Below are positions 53,636 through 62,503 of a stretch of 64,000 nt of DNA, one piece after another. Position 1 is the first letter of the stretch. Every line of letters starts with the position of its first letter. A model generated the notes under the pieces. The model saw only the letters and a list, made by a program, of their open reading frames with translations. It did no database searches and was not told the origin of the DNA. Both the position numbers and the translations under genes were made by a program. Location: positions 45,919-109,918 of the forward strand of contig NZ_QVMT01000008.1 in NCBI RefSeq assembly GCF_003418935.1, written 5' to 3'. Source of the stretch: Emticicia sp. C21 (GTDB lineage Bacteria; Bacteroidota; Bacteroidia; Cytophagales; Spirosomataceae).

Positions 53636-56077
53636 ATGAAAACCACTAAATTTTACCTTATTTTTTTCTTAGTCTTATTGAGTTTTTCTGTTTTTGCCCA
53701 AAATATAGGGAATATTTACGGAAAGGTTATTGACAAAAATACGCAGGAGCCATTAATTGGTGCTACCGTAAGTGTTGAGCAATCTACTCAAGGTACTACT
53801 ACCGATATAGAAGGCAACTTTCGTCTGTCACTACCTGTCGGAAGTTATAACCTGAAAGTTACGTTTGTAGGCTATCAGACACTTGTTAAATACAATATCA
53901 ATCTGACTTCCGGTAATGCGCAGTCGGTTAATTTTGATTTACAGGCCGAGACTGCTGCCTTAGGCGAAGTAACAGTAAAAAATCAAAGAGAAAAATCGGC
54001 TATTGCATCTGATGTGATTACACCACTTTCTGTACAATCGCTTACAGTTGAAGAAATCAGGAGTAATCCTGGTGGTAATTTTGATGTATCAAAAGTAATT
54101 CAGGCTCTGCCGGGTGTAGCCGGAACTACGGGGAGTGGCGGTTTTAGAAACGATATTGTTTTGAGAGGTGGAGGACCAAACGAAAATATCTATTACCTTG
54201 ATGGCATCGAAATTCCTGTCCTCAACCACTTTTCTACACAAGGCAGTGCCGGCGGGCCGGCAGGTATCATCAATACTGCTTTTGTTGAAGACATTAAACT
54301 GAGTACCTCTGCTTTCAATGCGCAATACGATAATGCACTTTCGGGTGTTTTTGAAATCAACCAGAAGGTAGGTAACTCTGAGCGTCTGCAAAGCAATATC
54401 CGGTTGAGTGCAACCGAACTGGCGGCTACCTTTGATGGGAAAATCAGTGATAAAACTAATTTCCTGCTTTCGGGACGTCGGTCTTATTTGCAACTTTTAT
54501 TCAAATTGATAGACCTGCCCATCCGGCCCAATTATTGGGATTTTCAGACGAAAATTACGCACAAATTAGGAGAAAAAACAACACTTAACCTCATAGGTCT
54601 GGGAGCCATTGATGATTTTAAATTTGCTTTACCCAAAGACCCCAGCCCTGAAAACATTTATATCTTCCGCAATTCTTCGCTTATCAATCAGTGGAATTAT
54701 ACAGCGGGCGCCTCTATCAAACATCTGATTAATAAAGGGTTCATTAATCTTGCGTTGAGCCGTAATGAGCTGAATAATTCATTAGTGCGATATGAAGACA
54801 ACAATAATCCTACTCCGCAATCACAGAACCTGTTTTCCCAATCGAAAGAAATGGAGACCAAACTCCGGGCATATCTGAAAAAATCTCAGAATGGTTTTAC
54901 TTATAGTGTAGGTGGAGTGATACAGTATGTGAATTACCGGAATGATTTCTTTCAGAAAATCAGGAATGAAGTACGAGACGAAAGCGGGACTATTATATGG
55001 CCTGAAATAGCCTATCGTTTTATGACTGACCTTAATTTCTGGAAGTATGGGGCTTTTGCACAGGTAGGAAAAACTTTTGGTAATCAGATGAGTGTATCTG
55101 CCGGACTCAGAACCGACATGAACAGTTTTACTGATGAAGGTCAGAATCCGCTAAAAACCCTCTCACCCCGACTTTCTGTCTCCGTACCTTTCAGGAATAA
55201 TTTCAGACTTAATGCCGCCTGGGGAAGCTATTATAAAATACCTATTTATACCGTACTGGGTTTTAAGGATGTAGAGGATAATTATACCAACCGTAGCAAT
55301 AAGTATATCAATACCATACACTATGCATTGGGTTTAGAGTATCTTCCTCAACCGGACCTGAGATTTACCGTGGAGAGCTTTTATAAAGATTACCGCAATT
55401 ATCCGGTTACTACGCTGAATAATATCTCCTTAGCTAATCTGGGAGGCGATTTTGGCGCCATTGGCAATGAAGCTGTACGGTCTGTAGGCAAAGGTCAGAC
55501 GTATGGAATTGAGTTCTTTGTTCAACAGAAACTTGTGAAACGTAACTTCCTGACGCTTTCTTATACCTTTGTTCGTAGCAAATTTGGTGGACAAAATACT
55601 ATTCTAAGACCCTCTGCCTGGGATGTCCGACATCTGGTTTCACTTATTTATGGTCTTAAATTAAATAAACAATGGGAGCTGGGCGTAAAATATCGCTTTG
55701 CAGGCGGTAGTCCCTACACCCCTTATGACCTGGCTACGTCTCAGCAAAATTATCTGACACTCGGACAAGGGATTTTTGATTATACCCGATTAAATTCGGT
55801 TCGTCTGAAAGCCTTTAATCAGGTGGATATACGCATAGATAAAAAATGGAATTATTCCCGCTGGACCTTAGATGTATTCTTAGACGTACAGAATGTACTG
55901 GCCTTTAAAAATGCGTCTATTCCTTATTTTACCTTTAAACGTAAAGCCGATAACTCTGACTTTGAAACAAATGACGGGCAAAGTATTAAGTCTGACGGAT
56001 CAAATGCAATTCCATTAATTTTAGATAATTTATCAGGAAGGCCCACCCCAAGTATCGGATTTATTATAGAATTCTAA
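53636..56077 (+). CDS. TonB-dependent receptor
   Basis: The 813-residue outer-membrane protein has a signal peptide (to VFAQ), a carboxypeptidase-regulatory-like domain at about 25-110 (GKVIDKNTQEPLIGATVSVE), a plug domain at about 120-240 (SKVIQALPGVAGTTGSGGFR; NDIVLRGGGPNENIYYLDGI), and a C-terminal barrel (ELGVKYRFAGGSPYTPYDL; WTLDVFLDVQNVL) ending in GFIIEF. It imports an unknown ligand. The divergent MarR gene and operators suggest induction by the ligand or a related compound. The small gene after it starts 14 bases downstream. Confidence 0.93.
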   Translation: MKTTKFYLIFFLVLLSFSVFAQNIGNIYGKVIDKNTQEPLIGATVSVEQSTQGTTTDIEGNFRLSLPVGSYNLKVTFVGYQTLVKYNINLTSGNAQSVNFDLQAETAALGEVTVKNQREKSAIASDVITPLSVQSLTVEEIRSNPGGNFDVSKVIQALPGVAGTTGSGGFRNDIVLRGGGPNENIYYLDGIEIPVLNHFSTQGSAGGPAGIINTAFVEDIKLSTSAFNAQYDNALSGVFEINQKVGNSERLQSNIRLSATELAATFDGKISDKTNFLLSGRRSYLQLLFKLIDLPIRPNYWDFQTKITHKLGEKTTLNLIGLGAIDDFKFALPKDPSPENIYIFRNSSLINQWNYTAGASIKHLINKGFINLALSRNELNNSLVRYEDNNNPTPQSQNLFSQSKEMETKLRAYLKKSQNGFTYSVGGVIQYVNYRNDFFQKIRNEVRDESGTIIWPEIAYRFMTDLNFWKYGAFAQVGKTFGNQMSVSAGLRTDMNSFTDEGQNPLKTLSPRLSVSVPFRNNFRLNAAWGSYYKIPIYTVLGFKDVEDNYTNRSNKYINTIHYALGLEYLPQPDLRFTVESFYKDYRNYPVTTLNNISLANLGGDFGAIGNEAVRSVGKGQTYGIEFFVQQKLVKRNFLTLSYTFVRSKFGGQNTILRPSAWDVRHLVSLIYGLKLNKQWELGVKYRFAGGSPYTPYDLATSQQNYLTLGQGIFDYTRLNSVRLKAFNQVDIRIDKKWNYSRWTLDVFLDVQNVLAFKNASIPYFTFKRKADNSDFETNDGQSIKSDGSNAIPLILDNLSGRPTPSIGFIIEF

Positions 56078-56091
56078 ACCCACCAGTATCT

Positions 56092-56451
56092 ATGATTTTT
56101 AATTCAAGAAATAATAAACGGGAATTTAATTATTACTATAAAGTCATTATTGAAAATGAAGTAACAAACCAAAATGAGGTATCCATCAATCAGCTTTTAA
56201 ACCTACTGAAAGACTATGTTTTTCAATCTCTCAGACAGTTTAAATCCGGAAAGAAAATGAACCTGACTTATACTACTCACTATTTTTTCAGGGACACAAT
56301 AGAGAAAGGGGTGTATAGTTTTGAGTGTGACATTATTGATTTTACGACTAATAAAGTAGCCATTGAAGCCTATCTTTATAATGAGAATCATTCAAAACTT
56401 TTGATGAAGTGGTTTAGCGTATATGAACGGAGGGTTTCTGATAAAATATAA
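56092..56451 (+). CDS. Small cytoplasmic protein of unknown function
   Basis: The 119-residue product has no signal peptide and a mixed fold (NLLKDYVFQSLRQFKSGKKM; YTTHYFFRDTIEKGVYSFEC; KVAIEAYLYNENHSKLLMKW). It lies 14 bases after the receptor gene, so it is likely co-transcribed and under MarR control. I do not recognise the family. The stop is followed 11 bases later by a perfect 36-bp inverted repeat. Confidence 0.65.
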   Translation: MIFNSRNNKREFNYYYKVIIENEVTNQNEVSINQLLNLLKDYVFQSLRQFKSGKKMNLTYTTHYFFRDTIEKGVYSFECDIIDFTTNKVAIEAYLYNENHSKLLMKWFSVYERRVSDKI

Positions 56452-56462
56452 TCAGATCATTC

Positions 56463-56538
56463 AGAAACTGTTTGAGTTAATGTTGTTCCGTTCAAAATGG
56501 CTATTTTGAACGGAACAACATTAACTCAAACAGTTTCT
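56463..56538. repeat. Perfect 36-bp inverted repeat with 4-base loop
   Basis: Bases 56463-56498 are the exact reverse complement of 56503-56538, with loop GGCT. The left arm starts AGAAACTGTTTGAGTTAATG. It is much longer than an ordinary terminator and would give a long RNA duplex. It starts 12 bases after the small gene, so it could stop or stabilise the receptor transcript, or it may be a mobile palindromic element. Confidence 0.9.
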
Positions 56539-56573
56539 TAGTTTTATTCATAAAAACAAATAATAAACTTCTG

Positions 56574-56705
56574 ATGTTATCAGGGTGTTTGCTGTCTGTG
56601 GTTGGCTATTACGTTTTATCAGTATTGGGACTTTGGAAACCATTAACATTTTCACCGATTTTATTATTACAACTTTTCTATAAAGCTGAGTGGCTATACC
56701 AATAG
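56574..56705 (+). pseudogene. Truncated membrane-protein gene
   Basis: From ATG 56574 a 43-codon frame reads MLSGCLLSVVGYYVLSVLGL followed by WKPLTFSPILLLQLFYKAEW and LYQ. It looks like part of a small multi-helix membrane protein: a helix, a conserved-looking LWKPLTFSPILLLQL segment and an end before the next helix. The frame is open upstream through the right arm of the inverted repeat (FLVLFIKTNNKLL), so the front is missing or replaced by the repeat. Confidence 0.45.
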
Positions 56706-56868
56706 CGCATTTCTACGAGCTATTTATTATACTCTGGATTATAATTTTCAAACTGGGCAGCACCTCTCTCCTATCAAACCATTCGTTTTTAGCTTGCTTG
56801 ATAATTGAACTGCAAATACTCTACAACAATTGGTAAGATTATTAAAAGTGAATGAGCAAGCTGTAAAT

Positions 56869-57633
56869 TTACTTCTGCTTAAACGAGGCCATGAAAGCAT
56901 CTTTCAGATTTCTTGCAATAGGAATAGTATTCTGGGTAATCGTGATTTCATGCTCGTTGAAACTATCTACTTTAGCGACATTCACTGCAAAAGAACGGTG
57001 AACCTTTATTAATCTAGAAAAATTGAGTCGTTCTAAGGCACTTGTCAGAGATAAACGAAGTGTATATTTTTTGCCTGTTGTCTGAATAGTAATGTAAGAA
57101 TCATCAGATTTGATGAATAGAATATCATTTAAATACACTTTTATAAAGTTGTAATTCTGCTTGATAAAGACATAATCATCCATTTGGAGAATCGTCTCAG
57201 TTTCAGCTTTAGATTGAGGATTAGTTTCTTCTTTAGGGGTACTCCTATAGTAATTTCTGAAATTATGAATAGCCAATTCTATGGCATTGAGCAGGTTTGT
57301 TAAAATAACAGGCTTATTCAAATAAGCCGCTGGATGTGTTTCTTTGGCTCTGTTGAGTGTTTCTTTTTCTGAAATGGCCGTCAGATAGATAATAGGTAAG
57401 CTTTTAAATTTCAGAATCTCATTAACTGTTTCAATGCCATCTATCTCTCCTTTAATATTAATATCCGATAAAATCAAGTCAACAGGATTATTTCTGGCTA
57501 ATTCTATGGCTTTTTTGCCATTGTTTGCCATACCTATTACATTAAAATTTTCTTCTTCGAGCATATCGCTAAGCGTCATAGCCAGTATTCCATCGTCTTC
57601 TATAATGAGGATTTTTATACGGTCATCGTTCAC
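56869..57633 (-). CDS. LytTR-family response regulator
   Basis: The 254-residue protein has a receiver domain at about 5-125 (IIEDDGILAM; phospho-acceptor Asp57 in LILSDINIKG; Lys in LNKPVI) and a LytTR DNA-binding domain at about 150-254 (FIKQNYNFIKVYLNDILFIK; SRLIKVHRSFAVNVAKVDS). It follows the histidine kinase gene by 29 bases, forming a LytS/LytR-like pair. The target promoters are not marked, but 21-bp repeats near 59716 are candidates. Confidence 0.93.
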   Translation of the reverse strand: MNDDRIKILIIEDDGILAMTLSDMLEEENFNVIGMANNGKKAIELARNNPVDLILSDINIKGEIDGIETVNEILKFKSLPIIYLTAISEKETLNRAKETHPAAYLNKPVILTNLLNAIELAIHNFRNYYRSTPKEETNPQSKAETETILQMDDYVFIKQNYNFIKVYLNDILFIKSDDSYITIQTTGKKYTLRLSLTSALERLNFSRLIKVHRSFAVNVAKVDSFNEHEITITQNTIPIARNLKDAFMASFKQK

Positions 57634-57662
57634 AAGAGTAATTATTTTGAGGGATTATTTTT

Positions 57663-59639
57663 TTAATTATTCTCTTTTGGAATCGTTAATTTAAAAAGCG
57701 TACCATGGCGATTTTCTACAGTCAGGTCGGCACCTATCTGATTGCTCAGGGTATTAATTAATTGTCTTCCATACGAACCTTTCTTTTCTTTCCATTGCTT
57801 TATGTCCAGGCCTTTGCCATTATCGGCTACTTCCAGTACAATATTTTTATCTGTTTTCAGATGCACTCTTAACTCAGGATTAGCAATATCGAGATACGCA
57901 TATTTAAAAGAATTAGTAAGTAACTCATTGATAATCAGTCCGAGTGGGATGGCTATATCAACATTTAAATCTGTATCGTCAATATCAAAATCCAGTGCCA
58001 GACTCTTTTTATCGAATCCATAAATACGAATGAGATTATCAACCAGATCTGCCACAAATTCCTGAATATTTACTTTTTCTATATTTTCGGTCTGATATAG
58101 TTTCTGATGAATCAAACCCATGGCATCTATTCTTTGCTGACCCTCTTTTACTGCTTTAATAGCCTTTTCGTCTTGCAGAAACTTAATCTGTAAAAAAAGT
58201 AAACCGGATACAATGCCCAGGTTATTCTTTACCCGATGGTGCAATTCCCGCATTAGTACCTCTAATTGCTGAGATTGCTGATTGATTTTTTCGTTTTTAA
58301 GGGCTAAATCTCTGTTTCTCTTCTTGATAATGCCATATAGCCAGAATAAGACACCGATAAATAACGCCAAAATAACTATGCCACCTAAAAGTTGTTGCAT
58401 TTGCTTGTTCTGAACGGCATTCAGTAGGTTTAATTCGCTGATTTTCTGTTCTTTTTTCTCTGTCTCATATCTGGTATTGATTTCGGTAACCAAACGTGCT
58501 TTTTCTACAGCTGCATCCGATTCAATCTGCTTTATTTGTCTTGTTTTTTCTATTTCTGCCTCTATTTGTATTTCCGATATTCTTCGTTGTTTTTCTGCTT
58601 CTATGGTGGCAATTGCTTCAGCTTTCTGCTTTTCAAAATCAGCTTGTAATGTCACAATTTCTCTCGACTTTGTTATTTCGTCCAGAGAGTCTTTAATACT
58701 CCTATACCGATTCACATTTTTCAAGGCATTTTCCCAATCTCCTTTTCTTCTGTATGACCTGTATAACTCACTATGCGCATTAAACAAGCGGTGAGGGTCT
58801 TTTACTGTTTCAGCTAATTTAACAGATTTTTCGCCATAGGCAATTGCCTTTTCATGATCGTCTTTCAATGAATAGGCCATTCCCATATTTCTGTAGGTAT
58901 GTTCCAGTAGTGGATAGTTTTTATTGGCTATATTAACCTTTTCGGCCCGCTGATATATCTGAATGGCCTTGTCATAGTCTTTATCAGCATCAATATATAA
59001 CTGCGCTAAATTTGACAAAGGGTTGCCGAGTTTTAAACTATCTTTTTCTGAGGCTATTGCTTTTAAATAATATTTCCGGGCATTGGCATAATCCTTTAAA
59101 TCTCTGTAAGCAATACCCAGATTGTTACTAATCATATTTATAATGCTATTCTCCTGAATAGCTTCGCTAATTGCCAGGCCTTTTAGGCCCAATTCTATAC
59201 CTTTTTTGGTAAATTCAGTTGATTTCTTCGAATCACCCAGGCGTTTATATAACAAGCATAAATTTCCGTAACATTGCGCAGCACCCGGTAGGTCGTTAGT
59301 TTTTTCCAGCATCTGAAGCGCTGTCTGATAAGCCGATAATGCATTTTCATATTCACCTTTCCGACCCAGGGCAATCCCTTTCATTCTGTATATATGTCCG
59401 GTTTGCTTGTAGAACTTTAGTTTTTCGCTCAGTTTTATTCCCTCATTGGCAAAGAAAACAGAAGAATCACTTTTGCTCTGCCTGTTGTAAGCATCACTCA
59501 AAGCATACAGAATCTTAACACGGCTGGTATCAGGGTGAGAGGTACGCAATGCCCCTCTCAAATCAGTAATTGATTTAGTTTGAGCCAAAAGAGTTTGAAA
59601 TCCTGAAAAGAAAAGAATCAATAAGCTTATTTTATTCAT
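57663..59639 (-). CDS. TPR-containing histidine kinase (HisKA_2 type)
   Basis: The 658-residue protein has a signal peptide, then TPR repeats at about 30-330 (YRMKGIALGRKGEYENALSA; NNLGIAYRDLKDYANARKYY), a coiled-coil, one transmembrane helix at about 415-435 (LLGGIVILALFIGVLFWLYG), and a kinase core with ELHHRVKNNLGIVSGLL (His467/His468) and the ATPase motifs LIINELLTNSFKYAY and VADNGKGLD. The TPR part would be periplasmic and sense a protein or peptide. It is co-transcribed with the LytTR regulator, and faces a stand-alone LytTR gene across 190 bases. Confidence 0.93.
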   Translation of the reverse strand: MNKISLLILFFSGFQTLLAQTKSITDLRGALRTSHPDTSRVKILYALSDAYNRQSKSDSSVFFANEGIKLSEKLKFYKQTGHIYRMKGIALGRKGEYENALSAYQTALQMLEKTNDLPGAAQCYGNLCLLYKRLGDSKKSTEFTKKGIELGLKGLAISEAIQENSIINMISNNLGIAYRDLKDYANARKYYLKAIASEKDSLKLGNPLSNLAQLYIDADKDYDKAIQIYQRAEKVNIANKNYPLLEHTYRNMGMAYSLKDDHEKAIAYGEKSVKLAETVKDPHRLFNAHSELYRSYRRKGDWENALKNVNRYRSIKDSLDEITKSREIVTLQADFEKQKAEAIATIEAEKQRRISEIQIEAEIEKTRQIKQIESDAAVEKARLVTEINTRYETEKKEQKISELNLLNAVQNKQMQQLLGGIVILALFIGVLFWLYGIIKKRNRDLALKNEKINQQSQQLEVLMRELHHRVKNNLGIVSGLLFLQIKFLQDEKAIKAVKEGQQRIDAMGLIHQKLYQTENIEKVNIQEFVADLVDNLIRIYGFDKKSLALDFDIDDTDLNVDIAIPLGLIINELLTNSFKYAYLDIANPELRVHLKTDKNIVLEVADNGKGLDIKQWKEKKGSYGRQLINTLSNQIGADLTVENRHGTLFKLTIPKENN

Positions 59640-59715
59640 TTAGAGACAGCCCATAGCATTAACAAGCAAGATAATGAATTCAGCTAAAAATATAAATACG
59701 TATATGGGCTGACTC

Positions 59716-59794
59716 ACAAAATTTCGCCAAACTCCTACAAAATCCTGCCGAACTCCTCTATTTCCTCATCAGGCACCATATCATTTACTTATTT
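59716..59794 (+). promoter_or_regulatory. 21-bp direct repeats and conserved block upstream of LytTR gene
   Basis: Two adjacent 21-base repeats (59716-59736 and 59737-59757, 17 of 21 identical; first half ACAAAATTTCGCCAAACTC, second ACAAAATCCTGCCGAACTC) are followed 20 bases later by ATATCATTTACTTATTT (59778-59794). The same pattern at the same spacing occurs before the propeller gene at 60448. The spacing fits LytTR dimers. They sit between the kinase gene (minus) and the LytTR gene (plus), so either or both may be controlled. Confidence 0.55.
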
Positions 59795-59830
59795 CGGTTG
59801 ATTATTAAACTTTGCCTGACATTAAATGAT

Positions 59831-60220
59831 ATGACTATGACTCTTATACAAAAAGAAAATCTGAGGTTTTTGTGTGATTTGCAAGAAAGTCTCCGGCTGA
59901 ATAATAAAAACCGAATTAACACCGACGATATTGTCTATCTTCAATCAGATTGGAACTATACCCATGTGCACACCATCGACAATCGTAAAATACTCTCATC
60001 ATTTACGCTTAAAATTTTAGAAAAACGCATTTTTGATAAGGACTTTATTCGAATTAACCGGGGATCATTGGTTAATATCAGGCGCATCTCTACAATAAAA
60101 GATAATGGTAAAGTTGGCGAAGCTACTATGTATAATGGTTCTGTACTGCCTATTTCACGACGGAAATTGAATACAGTAAAAAGGGTATTTGAAAGCAGTG
60201 CATCTGTGGTCTTGCGCTGA
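59831..60220 (+). CDS. Stand-alone LytTR DNA-binding regulator
   Basis: From ATG 59831 the product is 129 residues (an in-frame TTG at 59798 is less likely). The LytTR domain runs VYLQSDWNYTHVHTIDNRKI, FTLKILEKRIFDKDFIRINR, ending in LPISRRKLNTVKRVFE. About 30 residues precede it, with no receiver. It is divergent from the TPR-kinase operon and 230 bases before a surface-propeller gene with the same upstream repeats. It is the obvious candidate to bind those repeats. Confidence 0.87.
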   Translation: MTMTLIQKENLRFLCDLQESLRLNNKNRINTDDIVYLQSDWNYTHVHTIDNRKILSSFTLKILEKRIFDKDFIRINRGSLVNIRRISTIKDNGKVGEATMYNGSVLPISRRKLNTVKRVFESSASVVLR

Positions 60221-60303
60221 TATTACGGCTATAGTTAAGCCATCAGCATCTGGAACTCGCCAATTAACATAACTAATCTCTGCATTTACAGTGAAATTCA
60301 CTC

Positions 60304-60382
60304 ACAAAATTCTACCAAACGCCTACAGGATTCCGTCAAACTCCCCTCTTTTTTTATTTGCCTTTATAGCATTTAGTTATTT
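60304..60382 (+). promoter_or_regulatory. Matching 21-bp repeats and block upstream of propeller gene
   Basis: Two 21-base repeats (60304-60324, ACAAAATTCTACCAAACGCC in its first 20 bases; 60325-60345, ACAGGATTCCGTCAAACTCC) are followed by ATAGCATTTAGTTATTT at 60366-60382, 15 of 17 identical to the block before the LytTR gene and at the same 20-base gap. They lie 65-144 bases before the ATG at 60448. Confidence 0.55.
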
Positions 60383-60447
60383 AGTATCAATTATTTATTC
60401 AGCTAGCAGATTCCGATGAAAGAAAGTCTGTCTTAAAAGAATTATCC

Positions 60448-62502
60448 ATGAAAAAACTTATCTCTTCTTCAATTGTATTATGCAGGCTTTGGCTTGTATT
60501 AATCTGCCATTCAGGAAATGTAGCTCTGGCTCAATCAGTAACCCTTGCTACTGACGGCATCTATGTTCCGAAAATGACCACTGCTCAGCGGGAAGCAATA
60601 AGCTCTCCCGTTATTGGACAAATGATTTACAATACCGATGATAACTGTTTTAATGTATTTCAGAAAGGTACCTGGCAAAAACTCTGTGGGTTTGATATGA
60701 TAACCTCAGATAGCTGGACTCGAAAAGCTGATTTTGGAGGAGGAGAACGTGAAGGAGCAGTGGGTTTTTCGATTGGAGATAAAGGGTATATAGGCACGGG
60801 GTATGAAGGATCGAGTCTGAAAGATTTCTGGGAGTATGACCTTTCAACTAATAGTTGGACGCAAAAAGCGGATTTTGGTGGTACCGGGCGTAGTTATGCC
60901 TCAGGTTTTTCGATTGGTAATAAAGGATATATCGGCACTGGCAAATATGAGGATAGTTTTGTTAAAGATTTCTGGGAATATAATCCGGAAACAAATCAAT
61001 GGACTCAGAAAGCTGATTTTCATGGAGCTGCCCGTTATTGTGCGGTTGGTTTTTCAATTGGCAATAAAGGGTATATTGGTACAGGTGGTATTGAAAATAT
61101 TAGTACTAATTATTATAAAGATTTCTGGGAGTATGATCCTGCAAGTACTGCAAATGGCACAGATACTAATGGAAACCCAAAAGGAAAATGGACAAAAAAG
61201 AAGGATTTTGAAGGAACTGCCCGGTATTGTGCGGTTGGTTTTTCAATGGGTAACAATGGTTATATCGGTACAGGCTCCGATGATAGTAATAATTTTGTTA
61301 AAGACTTCTGGGAATATAATCCTACAAATAATGAATGGATACAAAAATCTGATTTTGGTGGAGCACCACGATATTGCGCCATTGGTTTTGCTATAGGTAA
61401 CAAAAGTTATATTGGTACAGGTGACAATAATAATAGTTATTTTAAAGATTTCTGGGAGTATGACCCTACCAGTACCATCAACGGCTTGGGTAAAGATAGC
61501 AAACCTAAAGGTAGCTGGACAAAAAGAAAAGATGTGGGTTCAGAAGGTATAGCTTTTGCGGTTGGTTTTTCGATAGGTAGTAAAGGATATATTGGCACTG
61601 GTCAATCAGATAGTTCTAACGATTATAAAGGCTTTTGGGAATATAATGTTAATAACCCCAATTTCACCCAACAGGGCAATATATTCAATGGTATAAGTCA
61701 ATTAGTACAAACAGATGCCACAGGTAAAATACCAGCTTCTATTTTACCAGATGTTACTTTGCCAGCTGATATTACCAGACAAGGCAACACTTTTAATCAG
61801 GCTAATCGACTCACTAAATTAAATGCTAACAGGTTTTTAGGTATAGGTGTGGCCGACCCTAAAGCCCCAATACACCTTACGGATTCGCTTGCCAATAGAA
61901 AAATAATACTCTGGCAAAATAACGCTAACTCTGCCAGTAATCATCAGTTTTATGGATTGGGTGTCAATGGTGGTATTCTTCGCTATCAGATTGATAATAC
62001 AGTCGCAGCCCATGTATTTTATGCAGCTGACAATGCTAATATTTCAAGGGAACTTTTCCGTATTAATGGTACCGGAGGGGCATGCCTGAATGGCAATATG
62101 GTGAGCACAGGTGCTTCCTGTACTTCTGATATCCGCTATAAGAAAAACTTCACCACGATTGATAATCCATTGGAAAAAGTATTGCAAATGAATGGATTTC
62201 AGTATTACTGGAAGACAGAGCAGTTTAAGGAGAAGAATTTTTCTGAGAGTCGTCAGATTGGGTTTATTGCACAGGAAGTAGAAGCTTTGTTTCCGGAGTT
62301 GGTTAACACAGATGAGAAGGGCTACAAATCGGTTGATTATGCCAGACTGACCCCCGTATTGGTTGAGGCGATTAAGGAATTGAAAAAGGAAAATAATACG
62401 ATTCGTGAACAGAATACAATAATAATTAAAGACAACGCCAGTATCCGCAAAGATGTTGAGGTACTTAAGAGTCTACTTTTACAAAACTCGAACGGTAAAT
62501 AA
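60448..62502 (+). CDS. Surface kelch-like propeller protein with C-terminal S74 peptidase/chaperone domain
   Basis: The 684-residue product has a signal peptide (to about LAQ), a short N-terminal module (VTLATDGIYVPKMTTAQREA; MIYNTDDNCFNVFQKGTWQK), six kelch-like repeats at about 90-410 (pattern AVGFSIGNKGYIGTG with KDFWEY), a linker with QGNIFNGISQLVQTDATGKI, and an S74 domain near the end (CTSDIRYKKNF with Ser560, then IGFIAQEVEALFPELV). S74 domains in phage tail fibres form trimers and cut themselves off after folding. A six-bladed propeller on a trimeric stalk is likely. The next gene starts two bases after the stop and encodes a paralogue. Confidence 0.88.
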   Translation: MKKLISSSIVLCRLWLVLICHSGNVALAQSVTLATDGIYVPKMTTAQREAISSPVIGQMIYNTDDNCFNVFQKGTWQKLCGFDMITSDSWTRKADFGGGEREGAVGFSIGDKGYIGTGYEGSSLKDFWEYDLSTNSWTQKADFGGTGRSYASGFSIGNKGYIGTGKYEDSFVKDFWEYNPETNQWTQKADFHGAARYCAVGFSIGNKGYIGTGGIENISTNYYKDFWEYDPASTANGTDTNGNPKGKWTKKKDFEGTARYCAVGFSMGNNGYIGTGSDDSNNFVKDFWEYNPTNNEWIQKSDFGGAPRYCAIGFAIGNKSYIGTGDNNNSYFKDFWEYDPTSTINGLGKDSKPKGSWTKRKDVGSEGIAFAVGFSIGSKGYIGTGQSDSSNDYKGFWEYNVNNPNFTQQGNIFNGISQLVQTDATGKIPASILPDVTLPADITRQGNTFNQANRLTKLNANRFLGIGVADPKAPIHLTDSLANRKIILWQNNANSASNHQFYGLGVNGGILRYQIDNTVAAHVFYAADNANISRELFRINGTGGACLNGNMVSTGASCTSDIRYKKNFTTIDNPLEKVLQMNGFQYYWKTEQFKEKNFSESRQIGFIAQEVEALFPELVNTDEKGYKSVDYARLTPVLVEAIKELKKENNTIREQNTIIIKDNASIRKDVEVLKSLLLQNSNGK

Positions 62503-62503
62503 G

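Larger units (their letters stand above)
56452..56868. other. Intergenic region with long hairpin and gene remnant
   Basis: It contains the 36-bp inverted repeat, a remnant membrane-protein frame at 56574-56705, and a pyrimidine-rich block at about 56755-56797 similar to one at 52667-52705. No intact gene of normal size is seen. Confidence 0.5.

Noticed and set aside
60836..61396. 186-codon plus-strand frame inside the propeller gene
   Set aside because: Out-of-frame shadow of a repetitive gene; its hydrophobic repeats mirror the kelch units.
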